DNA of 64,000 bases from Burkholderiales bacterium (GTDB taxonomy: Bacteria > Pseudomonadota > Gammaproteobacteria > Burkholderiales > JAHFRG01): the NCBI GenBank assembly GCA_035543335.1, contig DASZZH010000007.1, positions 1-64,000 of the forward strand, written 5' to 3'. Position numbers and translations under genes: made by a program. Below, piece after piece: positions 8,824-17,001 of the stretch (the stretch's first letter is position 1; every line of letters begins with the position of its first letter). The notes under the pieces were generated by a model. That model was not told the origin of the DNA. It saw only the letters and a program-made list of their open reading frames with translations, and made no database searches.

Positions 8824-9419
8824 TCGCCGTCGCCCCGAAGCAAATGTTGGTTTGAAGTTACATCAATAATCACTCAAGTATTGCGGTCAATAACGTTCTC
8901 CTTGGGTAGCCGGTCGGTTCGGCCGCTTGTCGGCTAAACCGGCTCTATCCGGTCACACCTGTGCTTAATCATCATGGTTCCGCCTTCTCGGATCTTCATT
9001 TTTTTGCATCTTGCCAGACAGCCGTAGAAACCACAATACATGGTATCCCGGCCGGCCGGAAGTGACTAATTGTAGTGCGCCGCTTGTAAATAGGCAATGC
9101 CTCTCAAAAGGGCGCCAAAGCGGCAATCTCCCCAAGTCCTAAACGGGGTGAGTCAGGTTTGCTTTTCTGGGATGACGGGCAATTTTGGTGACCCCTGCCG
9201 AAGTTGCAATATATGAAGTGAAGCGAACAGCGGCTTGCGGTTTTTCAATCTTCTTGCTGAACGCATCGGCTGCAAATTCAGCATCCCGCTTATCTACAAG
9301 ACGGCTGGAGGGTTAGTTTGGTAGCGGCGCGGAAGCGGTACTGTAAATCTCGCCACAACCAAGTATGTGGCTAAATTTAGGCGTGCTCCTCGGTTAGGTT
9401 ACCCATGCCGCAATCATCA
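8824..9419. other. Intergenic stretch without a recognisable gene
   Basis: About 600 bases upstream of mshI. No ORF with family resemblance is seen on either strand. On the plus strand around 9092-9160 there are short stems (CGC/GCG, and CCCC paired with GGGG around a loop containing CCTAAA) that look structured but do not match a riboswitch that I can name. The promoter of the mshI-N block must lie here or further upstream. Confidence 0.5.
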
Positions 9420-9800
9420 CTACGGGTAGATCTCCCGCCGGTCGATGAGATTGACCACATTGGTAAATTGCACCCCAAACCAGGCCACCGTGGGTTGAGT
9501 AACGAGATTACCCGTCCGAGTCAATTGCAGATTGGTGGTTGAGGTAAATGCATCCGCCCAAGACGTGTCACCGAGGTCATTAGTCATCGTCGTGCTCGCC
9601 GGATTGTCGCTCACCGAAAGAATAGGGGCACTTCTGTTGATCATTATGGCAGGGGAAAGAGTGACGTTCATGGTCGCGGTTCCCGTTGCTGGCGCTGTGA
9701 TATTGGTCGGGGCGCGCTTCTCTCCCGATCCGCCGCCAGCCCCTGCGCATCGGGCGCTTGCAGCGAGTGAAATTCGCGGTGTAGTGGGTGAAATTCGCAA
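9420..9800 (-). CDS. Orphan ORF downstream of mshQ, possibly a gene fragment
   Basis: A 126-codon reading frame of uncertain reality. The first 30 residues are low-complexity and overlap a palindromic region. From about residue 31 the composition (Thr/Asn/Ser-rich, with TGTATMNVTLSP and TVAWFGVQFTNVVNLIDRR) resembles the end of a secreted beta-rich surface protein. It has no clear ribosome binding site and no start matching a family. It may be the 3' remnant of an adhesin-like gene. I do not recognise a domain. Confidence 0.3.
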   Translation of the reverse strand: MRISPTTPRISLAASARCAGAGGGSGEKRAPTNITAPATGTATMNVTLSPAIMINRSAPILSVSDNPASTTMTNDLGDTSWADAFTSTTNLQLTRTGNLVTQPTVAWFGVQFTNVVNLIDRREIYP

Positions 9801-9850
9801 CGCAGTACTTCAGGCCGCCCCGCGGCGATACGCCTGCGCGAAATTCACCC
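9786..9850. repeat. Inverted repeat (REP-like hairpin) between mshQ and the orphan ORF
   Basis: GGGTGAAATTCGC at 9786-9798 pairs with GCGAAATTCACCC at 9838-9850 with one mismatch in 13; GCAG/CTGC just inside can extend the stem. A third copy of the core, GTGAAATTCGC, lies at 9767-9777. The spacer is GC-rich. It may be a repetitive extragenic palindrome or a 3' mRNA-end structure of mshQ. Confidence 0.6.
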
Positions 9851-9943
9851 CTTTGCCCGTCGCACACAAGGCGAGCCAAACCGATTCCTGCTGTGCTTTA
9901 CTAAAAAGCCCCGAAAGATATCGGTCTCTGCGCGGATTCAGTG

Positions 9944-12400
9944 CTAGAAATTCTCTCTTCGGTAGATAAACCTGTTGGTGTTTTGGTTGAGACCAAAACC
10001 TGCGCGCGCGCTGGGGTCGCGGTTGTAGTTGGTACCTGACCATACACCTTGCAAATAAGTTTTGTTTGCCGGTGTGGTGGCCACGCAAGTCGTATCTCCT
10101 CCCGCGCCTGCGTCCAGATCCACGCATAAATCCACGCTGCCGGTTGCGGCAGGCGAGGGTTTGGTCAGTTTCAGGTTGCCCGCCCCGGAACTGAACGTTC
10201 CACTGATACTGACATGAGATTGGCCCATGTTGGTGGCACTAAGACCGCCTTGGTAATTGCTCAACACAACATTGGCAGCTGCAATCGAAGTACAGTTATC
10301 CAGGGTATTGGTGACAAAGTCCGTCCCATTCCAGTATTCAGCAAGGAGGGGCACGGGCAAATCCAGCAGTTCCGATCCCAAGGCGTTGCCCAGCCGCAGC
10401 CTTCCGAAGCGCATTGGCTTGCCGGAACTGAAAGCGATGCCGTTGCCGGCGGTCGCCGTCCCGAAACTCGCCGGATTGCTCGCCAAAATGACACCGTCGG
10501 CGTCTATCACGTTGATCGCGAGGCTGATATCGGCGTTGTACGGCGAAGCTGGAGCCGTCGGCGTGGTACGTGTAAAGAACAGCCCGGTGCCAGAGCTGAA
10601 GGTGAGCGTTCCCACTCCCGCACCAGTCGAGACAATCACCGGGTCGGTGCCCGGCAGGCCGCTCGTGTTGAGTGTGCCGCTCGCCGCAGTGTAGGCCTTG
10701 CCGGTGAGACTCGCATTGGTGATCTGCCACAGCGCGCCGGTGTAGCGGGTGGTCGTGCCGTTCGTGAAGTTCTGCGCGGTGACCGTGATCACCGGCTGCG
10801 TCGTGTAGCTGAAGGGCTGGCCGATATAGGTGAAGGAGCCGCAGGCGGTGCCGAATACCGGTGTGTTAAGCGAGACCGCGAAGTGATCGGGCGCAAAGCG
10901 GCCGACGTTGATGACGGCGGAGGTGATGTTGCGCTCGGCGGTCGTGGACCCGTCGGCTGCATCCACGTTCGAGAAAGTCGAGTCAACGAGCTGCAAGGCG
11001 AACGAGCCGACGTCGCCATAGGTGGCGACGTTCGAGGTTAACACCCCTGCCGCAAAGCTCGCGCCCAGCGTGAACGTGCCGAACGTCGCGGTGCAGGCAG
11101 TGCCTGCGCAGGCCGTCAGCGTAGGCGTTGGCGTACCGGCATAGTTGGTCGTCGTCGCCGGCGTGCCGGCCGCATTCACCGCGGTCGCCCGGACCGTGAA
11201 CGGCCGTCCCGCCTTATGCGTCACGCCACCGGGGACGGCGACGGTGTTGAGCGTTCGCACCGTGCCGGCGGTTTGCCAATCGGTGTCGGTCACGCTGTAG
11301 CTGGCGAACGTATTGGGGCGAATCGCGAAGTTGTCGGTTGAACAACCGGTAACAGTGGGCGCGCCCGCCGGGAAAGTGATGCGCAGCCGCGCCTCGGGGT
11401 AGGAATTGGCCTGTGTGAAGCTGATGGTCTTGCGTCCGTTGTCGCCGGCGACAAACGTTGGATCGGGCGAGAGCGTCTGAATCACCGTCCAGGTCGGCCG
11501 GCAGTTGTTGGCATCGAGCGCGCCGGAATTGTTGCTCGCGTCGAGCACCTCGACCCGCACCGTGCCGGTGAAAGTCGTCGCGATCGCGGTTTTCGCTGCA
11601 TTCAACGCAATCATGTCGAGACTCACGGTGGCGCCGGCAATCTTGGTCTTGATTACACCGGTGATGGCACCTGCAGCGGTCGAGGTTTCATACGCATTGA
11701 AGCCGCCGATCGTGGTGGCGCCGACGGCGGCTTTCACCGATACGGCCCCGTAGGCCCAGTTGTCGCTGGTGAACGTCCACGTCGTCGTCACAGTGGCGGC
11801 ACCGGCCGCCGTGCTTCCGCCGCCGAAGTTCCCACCCGCACCCGCGTTTAGATTCCATCTCTGGGTCTGCGAGCCACCCGGCGTGATGCTGACGCAGCCG
11901 TTGTCGCATTGGAGCGTGTCAATCACCAGCTCGCCGGTCGCGCTCGTCACCGTCAGCGAGGCTGGGGAGGTCGTCCCGATTGCCGAGACGAACGTGCCTG
12001 TCGGCGTCGTCTGATTGGCCCCCGTGAACGAGACGGACCCGCCCACAAAGCCTTGAGTCGGGGCGGCTGTCAAGGTGACGGTAACAGTCTGAGCGCCAGT
12101 CGGAGGGTTCACCAGACTAAACATCGCCATTCGGCTGTCGGCCGCCGTAAACTGGGACCCGACCAACGTCATCGAGGTCCCGCCATAGGTGGCAGTGGCC
12201 GTCGCGCTGGGGGATATATACGAGACTCCTACGATGACGACTCGGTTGGCTCCAGAGGCCGTGTGCGTCCACGAAAACGTCGTCGAGGAGGCGGCAGACG
12301 AGGTGCTCGCTGCTGCGTCGAAAGCGACGGCGGCCCCGGCCACGGCCGGCAAGCCAAGGATCAGGACGACAAAAGCCAGTACAGTGCAAATTATTTTCAT
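9944..12400 (-). CDS. mshQ: MshQ-like large secreted protein (DUF6701 C terminus)
   Basis: From ATG 12400 the product is 818 residues with a classical signal peptide (MKIICTVLAFVVLILG then PAVAGA). The N-terminal third is a beta-sandwich-type adhesin domain with ANRVVIVGVSYIS and TYGGTSMTLVG. The middle is Thr/Ala-rich. The C-terminal part is the MshQ/DUF6701 region with FGRLRLGNALGSELLDLPVP and the ending DPSARAGFG...RFIYRRENF. An in-frame ATG at 12583 overlaps the mshP stop (ATGA) and would add 61 residues with a second hydrophobic stretch; which start is used is unresolved. It probably sits on or near the pilus as a tip or surface component (inference). Confidence 0.85.
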   Translation of the reverse strand: MKIICTVLAFVVLILGLPAVAGAAVAFDAAASTSSAASSTTFSWTHTASGANRVVIVGVSYISPSATATATYGGTSMTLVGSQFTAADSRMAMFSLVNPPTGAQTVTVTLTAAPTQGFVGGSVSFTGANQTTPTGTFVSAIGTTSPASLTVTSATGELVIDTLQCDNGCVSITPGGSQTQRWNLNAGAGGNFGGGSTAAGAATVTTTWTFTSDNWAYGAVSVKAAVGATTIGGFNAYETSTAAGAITGVIKTKIAGATVSLDMIALNAAKTAIATTFTGTVRVEVLDASNNSGALDANNCRPTWTVIQTLSPDPTFVAGDNGRKTISFTQANSYPEARLRITFPAGAPTVTGCSTDNFAIRPNTFASYSVTDTDWQTAGTVRTLNTVAVPGGVTHKAGRPFTVRATAVNAAGTPATTTNYAGTPTPTLTACAGTACTATFGTFTLGASFAAGVLTSNVATYGDVGSFALQLVDSTFSNVDAADGSTTAERNITSAVINVGRFAPDHFAVSLNTPVFGTACGSFTYIGQPFSYTTQPVITVTAQNFTNGTTTRYTGALWQITNASLTGKAYTAASGTLNTSGLPGTDPVIVSTGAGVGTLTFSSGTGLFFTRTTPTAPASPYNADISLAINVIDADGVILASNPASFGTATAGNGIAFSSGKPMRFGRLRLGNALGSELLDLPVPLLAEYWNGTDFVTNTLDNCTSIAAANVVLSNYQGGLSATNMGQSHVSISGTFSSGAGNLKLTKPSPAATGSVDLCVDLDAGAGGDTTCVATTPANKTYLQGVWSGTNYNRDPSARAGFGLNQNTNRFIYRRENF

Positions 12401-12579
12401 GAAGGCCAAACCAAAATCGTTTCTACTACGGCCCGGAACGCTTACCACGGCAGCGGTCTTGGGGTAAACGCCGCATGACCAGAAGATTCCGACCGCGGCA
12501 ATTAAGAAAACGAGCAGGCGCGCCAGAGCGACACGCGGTGTGCACGAGAAACCGAATAAATGTGGTGTCGGACTGATGG

Positions 12580-13026
12580 TCATCTGCTTAGGGTCGCTTG
12601 CAATTGCCGTTCCACCCGGTCTAAGGTAGCCACCGTTCCCTGTGCCGCGGTAGAAGTGATTTGGAAAATCAGCACAGTTACCCCGCCTTCATTCTGGGTG
12701 GTGGTGCTGCAATCCACGGTGGTGGTGAAACCGGACAGCGTCCCGCCCATACCGGTCAGCGTTTGCGTGGTCGGCCCCGGGTTGCAGGCGGCGGCAAACG
12801 CCCCGCCGGTATTAATCAGCACCTGATAAGTTCCCCATTCGATACCCGAGCGCGCCGCCTGATACGCTCTTGAACCCTGCACATCCAGCGCTGAACTAGT
12901 TTGCTGCACGCCCGCGATGGTCAAGATAAAGGCGCCCAGCGAGGCCAGAATCACCAGCAGAAAAATCGCCGTGACCAGCGAGAAACCGGAGTAGCGCTTG
13001 ACGGATTCATGGCACATTGCTGACAT
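12580..13026 (-). CDS. mshP: MSHA minor pilin-like protein MshP
   Basis: A 148-residue prepilin-like protein. The type III leader ends with RYSG before FSLVTAIFLLVILASLGAF. Position +5 is Thr rather than the usual Glu, as in tip-located GspK-type pseudopilins. The C-terminal domain has two Cys residues about 30 apart that could form a disulfide. It overlaps the end of mshO by 20 bases, and a start three codons later would shorten this. Cleavage would need a prepilin peptidase, which is not encoded in this window. Confidence 0.84.
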   Translation of the reverse strand: MSAMCHESVKRYSGFSLVTAIFLLVILASLGAFILTIAGVQQTSSALDVQGSRAYQAARSGIEWGTYQVLINTGGAFAAACNPGPTTQTLTGMGGTLSGFTTTVDCSTTTQNEGGVTVLIFQITSTAAQGTVATLDRVERQLQATLSR

Positions 13027-13939
13027 GCACCGCCTCGTAAAGACTCACGGTTTCGTTTTGTCCCTGGCTGCTCACCTCGGTGACGCTGAGGCTCATCGAG
13101 ACCAGCCCATCTCGCTGCGCCACAGCTGCAGCGTTGTAAGTAAAGGTGCAGGCGTTGACGTTGCTCGCAAGCAAATTATTTGCCGGCGCCGTGGACAAGG
13201 GCGCAGCGGCCGCATTGTTGGGTTGCGCCACCTGTATGGTATAACCCGAATAGCGCCGCAAGGTGCCGGCGGCCGGATCACATACATAACTCACCGGGCC
13301 GGTAATGACGACGAAACGATTTCCAGGCGAGGACAGCCTGAAGGTCTGGGCATTGAAAGCGATTCGGTCTTCGTTGCCGCTCGTGGAGGTGCTGCTGATC
13401 AAGCTTTTGTTAGTATTGGGTGATTCGTAGGCGCTGGCACCGGGGATGCCCAGGTTAAAAACCACCACAAAATCAGTGTTGACGATTTGCGCGCGGTTAG
13501 GAATGTTTCCCAGCGTCTTGAAGCATGTGTCGGTCAGCACGCTGGGCGATGCGTAAAAACTCAGGATGTCGTTGTCGGTCACCCGCGTATCGTCGCTGGG
13601 GCAGACCGGCGCGGTGGCGCCACCACTATGAGCACTGGCGCGATAGCGGCCGCCAGTGCGCACTTGCAGGAATTCGAGAAAAAACACGCTGCCCACATTG
13701 GTCACCCGCACGCTGTTCGGCAAAGCATCATGCAGATCGCGCCCGATGCGGCGCAATGCGGTGTCGGCAATGTCCACCAGCTCCGCGCGCCGCGCGGTGT
13801 CCACATAGCCTGTCACCGGCGCGCTGATAAACCGGGCGACCGCGGCGGCGACGATGCCGGTGACGGCAATCACCACCACCGCCTCCACGAGAGTGAAGCC
13901 TGCTTCAAGAACTTGCCGATGATTCTTCATATTCGTCAA
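13007..13939 (-). CDS. mshO: MSHA minor pilin MshO
   Basis: A 310-residue prepilin: leader MTNMKNHRQVLEAG, then FTLVEAVVVIAVTGIVAAAVARF with Glu at +5, and a large globular domain with RRAELVDIADTALRRIGRDLHDALPNSVRV typical of MshO/GspJ-like minor pilins. Several Cys residues occur in the periplasmic part. The ATG overlaps the mshD stop by four bases. It forms with mshC, mshD and mshP the minor pilin set thought to prime pilus assembly. Confidence 0.9.
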   Translation of the reverse strand: MTNMKNHRQVLEAGFTLVEAVVVIAVTGIVAAAVARFISAPVTGYVDTARRAELVDIADTALRRIGRDLHDALPNSVRVTNVGSVFFLEFLQVRTGGRYRASAHSGGATAPVCPSDDTRVTDNDILSFYASPSVLTDTCFKTLGNIPNRAQIVNTDFVVVFNLGIPGASAYESPNTNKSLISSTSTSGNEDRIAFNAQTFRLSSPGNRFVVITGPVSYVCDPAAGTLRRYSGYTIQVAQPNNAAAAPLSTAPANNLLASNVNACTFTYNAAAVAQRDGLVSMSLSVTEVSSQGQNETVSLYEAVHVSNVP

Positions 13940-14532
13940 GTCGTATTCGGCGCATAGCGGGTGCGGTAGCCGTCGAGGGTAACTGTGGTGTTCAGCCCGG
14001 TCACGGTCACGGTGATGCGCAGGGATTCTGTTGCTGGAATGGCTGCTCCTCCCGTTCCCGGTGATTCCTGCACCACGCTTACTTGAGCACGGTATGCGCC
14101 AAGACCCGGGACGAGGCTGCTGGTAATATCGCGTATGCCGCTGGGTGATGCGGTATTGGTATCGAAGCCGCCGTAGTCGCCCACATTATTAAACGGGGTA
14201 GTCGAAGAATAACGGGTTTCGGTGCCAGGTGTCGGGCTGGTGCCTTCGGGAGTAGCGCAACTTGCGGGGCTGGTGGCAGTCGTGACAGCCGGGTCAGTCG
14301 GATCACAAAATGTAAACGGCATTAATTCGACTTCTTCCAGCAGTGATTCGGCAATCGCCAGCGCCTGCTTGCGTACCACAGGGTCGGCGCTGGTCCGGAT
14401 GCTGCGGTTTAACACCAGCAATATGCCGGCAATGCCCACGCTGACAATCACAATAAACATGATGAGCTCGACCAGTGTCAAACCGCCCTGGCGCGAAAAC
14501 CAAGATTTGTAAATACCGCCCTTAGTGCACAT
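13936..14532 (-). CDS. mshD: MSHA minor pilin MshD
   Basis: Starting at ATG 14532 gives 198 residues with a short leader ending RQGG and the hydrophobic helix LTLVELIMFIVIVSVGIAG carrying Glu at +5. The globular part contains a Cys pair flanking a Thr-rich loop (FCDPTDP and PASCATP). The reading frame extends upstream to 14778, but those 82 residues are Arg-rich read-through antisense to mshC and were discarded. The chosen start overlaps mshC by 11 bases. Confidence 0.87.
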   Translation of the reverse strand: MCTKGGIYKSWFSRQGGLTLVELIMFIVIVSVGIAGILLVLNRSIRTSADPVVRKQALAIAESLLEEVELMPFTFCDPTDPAVTTATSPASCATPEGTSPTPGTETRYSSTTPFNNVGDYGGFDTNTASPSGIRDITSSLVPGLGAYRAQVSVVQESPGTGGAAIPATESLRITVTVTGLNTTVTLDGYRTRYAPNTT

Positions 14533-14959
14533 AGCCAGTCCCGCTTTCAACGGTGATGGTGCGGCTCGAAACCGTGATCGTCGTCGTTGCCCCCGCACTG
14601 CCGAGCGCGACGAAAGTAATCGTAGTTGAGGGGCTGAGCGTGACCCCGCTCGGGCCGGTGATGGTAAACGGCGAGCCGCCAACCGGACTAGGTAGCGCGG
14701 TATCGCACGCCGAGCCCGAACCGGCTGCTGAAGCGTAAGTGAGATTAATCGAGGGCGGCGCAATATTGACGCAAACATTGCGCCTCAAGGCAATCGCCGA
14801 CTTTTGCGCATAGCGCGTAATGGCCAGGGTCTGGTCATAGAAACCCCGGTCGCTGTACACCTGCTGCGTGAAAAAGCGCGGGGCCGCGATGGCTGCAAGG
14901 ATGCCCACGATAATCAGTGTGGTAATCAGCTCCACCAGAGTAAAACCCGAATGGTTCAT
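14522..14959 (-). CDS. mshC: MSHA minor pilin MshC
   Basis: A 145-residue prepilin with a very short leader (MNHSG) and helix FTLVELITTLIIVGILAAIAAPRFF, Glu at +5. MshC-like DRGFYDQTLAITRYAQKSAIALRRNVCV follows (about residues 37-64, written here in two halves DRGFYDQTLAI and TRYAQKSAIALRRNVC), then a beta-rich C-terminal domain. It follows mshA after 165 bases, a gap that may reduce expression relative to the major pilin. Confidence 0.89.
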   Translation of the reverse strand: MNHSGFTLVELITTLIIVGILAAIAAPRFFTQQVYSDRGFYDQTLAITRYAQKSAIALRRNVCVNIAPPSINLTYASAAGSGSACDTALPSPVGGSPFTITGPSGVTLSPSTTITFVALGSAGATTTITVSSRTITVESGTGYVH

Positions 14960-15124
14960 GTTTAAGCTCGCAGCATTCTCCCGTAAGCCAATCCACGAAA
15001 AACTAGCCCATTAAAAAAACAGGGTGGGAAGCCGCAGTACGCGCCATACCCACCCCATTTACCTAACAGGCCTGCTACGCCGGCCTTTGTCAGTCGTTTT
15101 TAAGTAAACACTTTGCGAAAATCA

Positions 15125-15574
15125 TTAACAATTGGCAGCTATTATTCCAGTCGTGTTAATGACCGGCGGAGCGGTGGCGGTAGCGGCCGTGTAAGTCACA
15201 TTGCAGGTCGCATGGCCGGCGTCGGCTGCCACAGTGTAGGGGGCAGCCCCGCTAGCACTGAAATCGGTTGAAGTCGACTGGATGTTGGCTGCAACCCCAA
15301 TACCCGCGCTATTATCAGTCGGGTAACCGTTCAGCATGGTTACGACAGAGCCTTCCATGGTAACCGATGCGTTTGAGGCCAGTCCAGACACCAGTTGCTG
15401 CGCATGGGCCAAGGCACCCCCGGAAGCCAGCGCTCCTGCAGCGCCTTTTACTTTGGCTTGCCGCGCATCTGACGTTATGTTGATAAATCTCGGCAGGGCG
15501 GTCGCCGCCAAAATGCCGAGAATAGTGATGACCACTACCAGCTCGATAAGAGTAAAACCTGATTGCTTCTTCAT
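15125..15574 (-). CDS. mshA: MSHA major pilin MshA
   Basis: The structural subunit of the pilus, 149 residues from ATG 15574. Leader MKKQSG, then [20 protein letters not shown] with Glu at +5, then [24 protein letters not shown], the MshA signature. Two Cys near the C terminus (in HATCNVTY and the final AANC) should form the disulfide loop. AAGGAGT lies 6 bases upstream of this ATG, which decides the start over the longer frame beginning at 15730. It is preceded by a probable sigma-54 promoter and two identical hairpins. Confidence 0.94.
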   Translation of the reverse strand: MKKQSGFTLIELVVVITILGILAATALPRFINITSDARQAKVKGAAGALASGGALAHAQQLVSGLASNASVTMEGSVVTMLNGYPTDNSAGIGVAANIQSTSTDFSASGAAPYTVAADAGHATCNVTYTAATATAPPVINTTGIIAANC

Positions 15575-15591
15575 GATGACTCCTTCGTTTT

Positions 15592-15627
15592 GGGGCCGCA
15601 GCCCCGTTATGTAGGGGCCGCAGCCCC
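15592..15627 (-). promoter_or_regulatory. Twin identical hairpins in the mshA leader
   Basis: The 14-base palindrome-like unit GGGGCTGCGGCCCC (minus-strand reading) occurs twice, at 15592-15605 and 15614-15627, separated by 8 bases. Each can fold into a tight stem. The nearer one ends about 10 bases before the Shine-Dalgarno sequence of mshA. Possible roles are mRNA stabilisation of an abundant transcript or control of translation. No known riboswitch is recognised. Confidence 0.55.
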
Positions 15628-15718
15628 AGCCGGCCCGCCGGTGCAAATGGCTACAGCCTTTTGCAGTTCCCCAGAAGACCCCTTTGCACGGCCTGATGGC
15701 CGCGCCAAACCAGACTTC

Positions 15719-15734
15719 CGCAAGTCTCATGCCA
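15719..15734 (-). promoter_or_regulatory. Probable sigma-54 promoter of mshA
   Basis: Minus-strand reading TGGCAT, five bases, TTGCG closely fits the -24/-12 consensus TGGCAC-N5-TTGCW. It lies directly behind the stop codon of the upstream gene and would give a leader of about 135 bases. Pilin genes of type IV pili are often sigma-54 dependent (established for PilA systems), which supports the assignment. No sigma-54 or activator gene is present in the window. Confidence 0.65.
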
Positions 15735-16352
15735 CTATAACAACACTTTCCACAAAAAAGCTATGGCATATGCACTACCCACAGTGATTATCACCCCCAG
15801 AATGCGCGCGTTCCGCGCCACCCAGGCATCGGTGTCATAACGTGCTGTATCAAGGACTTGTAATCGCTTTTCGGTCGCGTACCAACTATTCAACTTTTGC
15901 TCGAAGTTCCTGAGCAGGCTCGGCCTGATGATTAAAAACCCCCCTATGACAACGGCGCAGACCCCCGCCAGAAAGAGGACGACCACCAAGGCGTCCATCA
16001 GCCAGGCAGCGGCGTGAATATTCATGCCGCGCGCAAAGAAGCTCACCGCCGCTTTCTTGCTGAAGGAAAAAGTCAGGACATAAAGGATGTACGCCCCGCT
16101 CGCCAGAACCAGGAAACCGAATAGCCGGTGGTGGCGGTACAGGGCATGCTCAATGTGATGCAGATTGTCCAGGGCTAAAGTGAACTTCTCGGTTCCAAAC
16201 CATTTGTTGAAATACTGATTAAGCCGAATAATGGCTTGCGGTTGCACCAGCAGCCACACGCCAATCACGAGGCTCACCACGCAGCCGGCCGCAAGAAAAA
16301 TCAAAAAGGCCTGCCGCAGCGCTTCTTCGATAATCCGGATCACCGTTTGCAT
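15735..16352 (-). CDS. Unknown membrane protein with internal duplication, inside MSHA locus
   Basis: A 205-residue protein that I do not recognise. It has four predicted membrane segments arranged as two similar halves. Each half has a long hydrophobic helix ending in a PQAIIRLNQ-like or PSLLRNFEQ-like segment, then KWFGTEK or SWYATEK, an amphipathic stretch, and a second helix ([12 protein letters not shown] and [12 protein letters not shown]). It lies between mshB and mshA, 18 bases after the mshB stop, so it is probably co-transcribed with the assembly genes and may act in pilus assembly or stability (inference). Confidence 0.75.
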   Translation of the reverse strand: MQTVIRIIEEALRQAFLIFLAAGCVVSLVIGVWLLVQPQAIIRLNQYFNKWFGTEKFTLALDNLHHIEHALYRHHRLFGFLVLASGAYILYVLTFSFSKKAAVSFFARGMNIHAAAWLMDALVVVLFLAGVCAVVIGGFLIIRPSLLRNFEQKLNSWYATEKRLQVLDTARYDTDAWVARNARILGVIITVGSAYAIAFLWKVLL

Positions 16353-16370
16353 AAGCCTAACCTCCTTTCT

Positions 16371-16901
16371 TTAACCCGCTTTCCAGGTGTAAGGCTCGAC
16401 CAACTGAAAAACCACCCCGCCCAATTCTTTCTTGTCCGGGGCCACGGAAACGCCCGACTCATCATTGTAGAGCAGCGTAACACGGTAGCGCACGCGTTTT
16501 AGCCCTCCCTTTCCCGGAACGAAATGCTCGCCCCTTTCAACCAGGTAAACCAGCTCGTGGGTTTTGAGGTCGTAATACCAGTTTCCCGCCGGCACTTCGC
16601 CCGGTTTGGGCTCGTAGTATTCGCCAAGGTAATTTTGCGGTTTTTCGGCAAGCCAGTTCATCGGATTGTCCTTAACCAACCCGGTCATTTCATTCACCCT
16701 GCCCTTGACGAGGTAGCTCGCGACCCTGAGGTGCAAGGCGCTGCGTATCACGCCCGCGGTCTGCTCCATTGCGGTTTTTTCCGCAAGCTCCTGGTACAGG
16801 GGAACGCGGCTCAACAGCACGGTGATCAGAAGGCTGAGAACGATGATGACGATAATCAGCTCAAACAGAGTGAAGCCGTGTTGATTAGCGTTTTGCGTCA
16901 T
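16371..16901 (-). CDS. mshB: MSHA pilin-like protein MshB
   Basis: A 176-residue prepilin from ATG 16901: leader MTQNANQHG, helix FTLFELIIVIIVLSLLITVLL with Glu at +5, then a compact globular domain with DNPMNWLAEKPQNYLGEYY and GNWYYDLKTHELVYLVER. This tryptophan-rich middle is usual for MshB-type minor pilins. The frame is open to 16952, but the extra 17 residues precede the leader and have no homologous look. A gap of 100 bases separates it from mshG. Confidence 0.82.
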   Translation of the reverse strand: MTQNANQHGFTLFELIIVIIVLSLLITVLLSRVPLYQELAEKTAMEQTAGVIRSALHLRVASYLVKGRVNEMTGLVKDNPMNWLAEKPQNYLGEYYEPKPGEVPAGNWYYDLKTHELVYLVERGEHFVPGKGGLKRVRYRVTLLYNDESGVSVAPDKKELGGVVFQLVEPYTWKAG

Positions 16902-17001
16902 AACGTTTTTTGTCAGTAACTGCCGTTCTGCGTCAGTCCAACATGCTGCCAAAAAATCGTTACTTTTGCCATTAAGTACGTCGCTAGAATAGTCAGGATA
17001 A

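Noticed and set aside
9090-9200. Possible cyclic di-GMP-I (GEMM) riboswitch on the plus strand
   Set aside because: Pieces such as GCCAAAGC and CCTAAA are reminiscent, but the conserved GGCAAACC and GACGCAAAGCC core is missing, and no plus-strand gene follows.
14533-14778. N-terminal extension of mshD of 82 residues
   Set aside because: Arg-rich and antisense to mshC; the pilin leader with a normal length starts at 14532.
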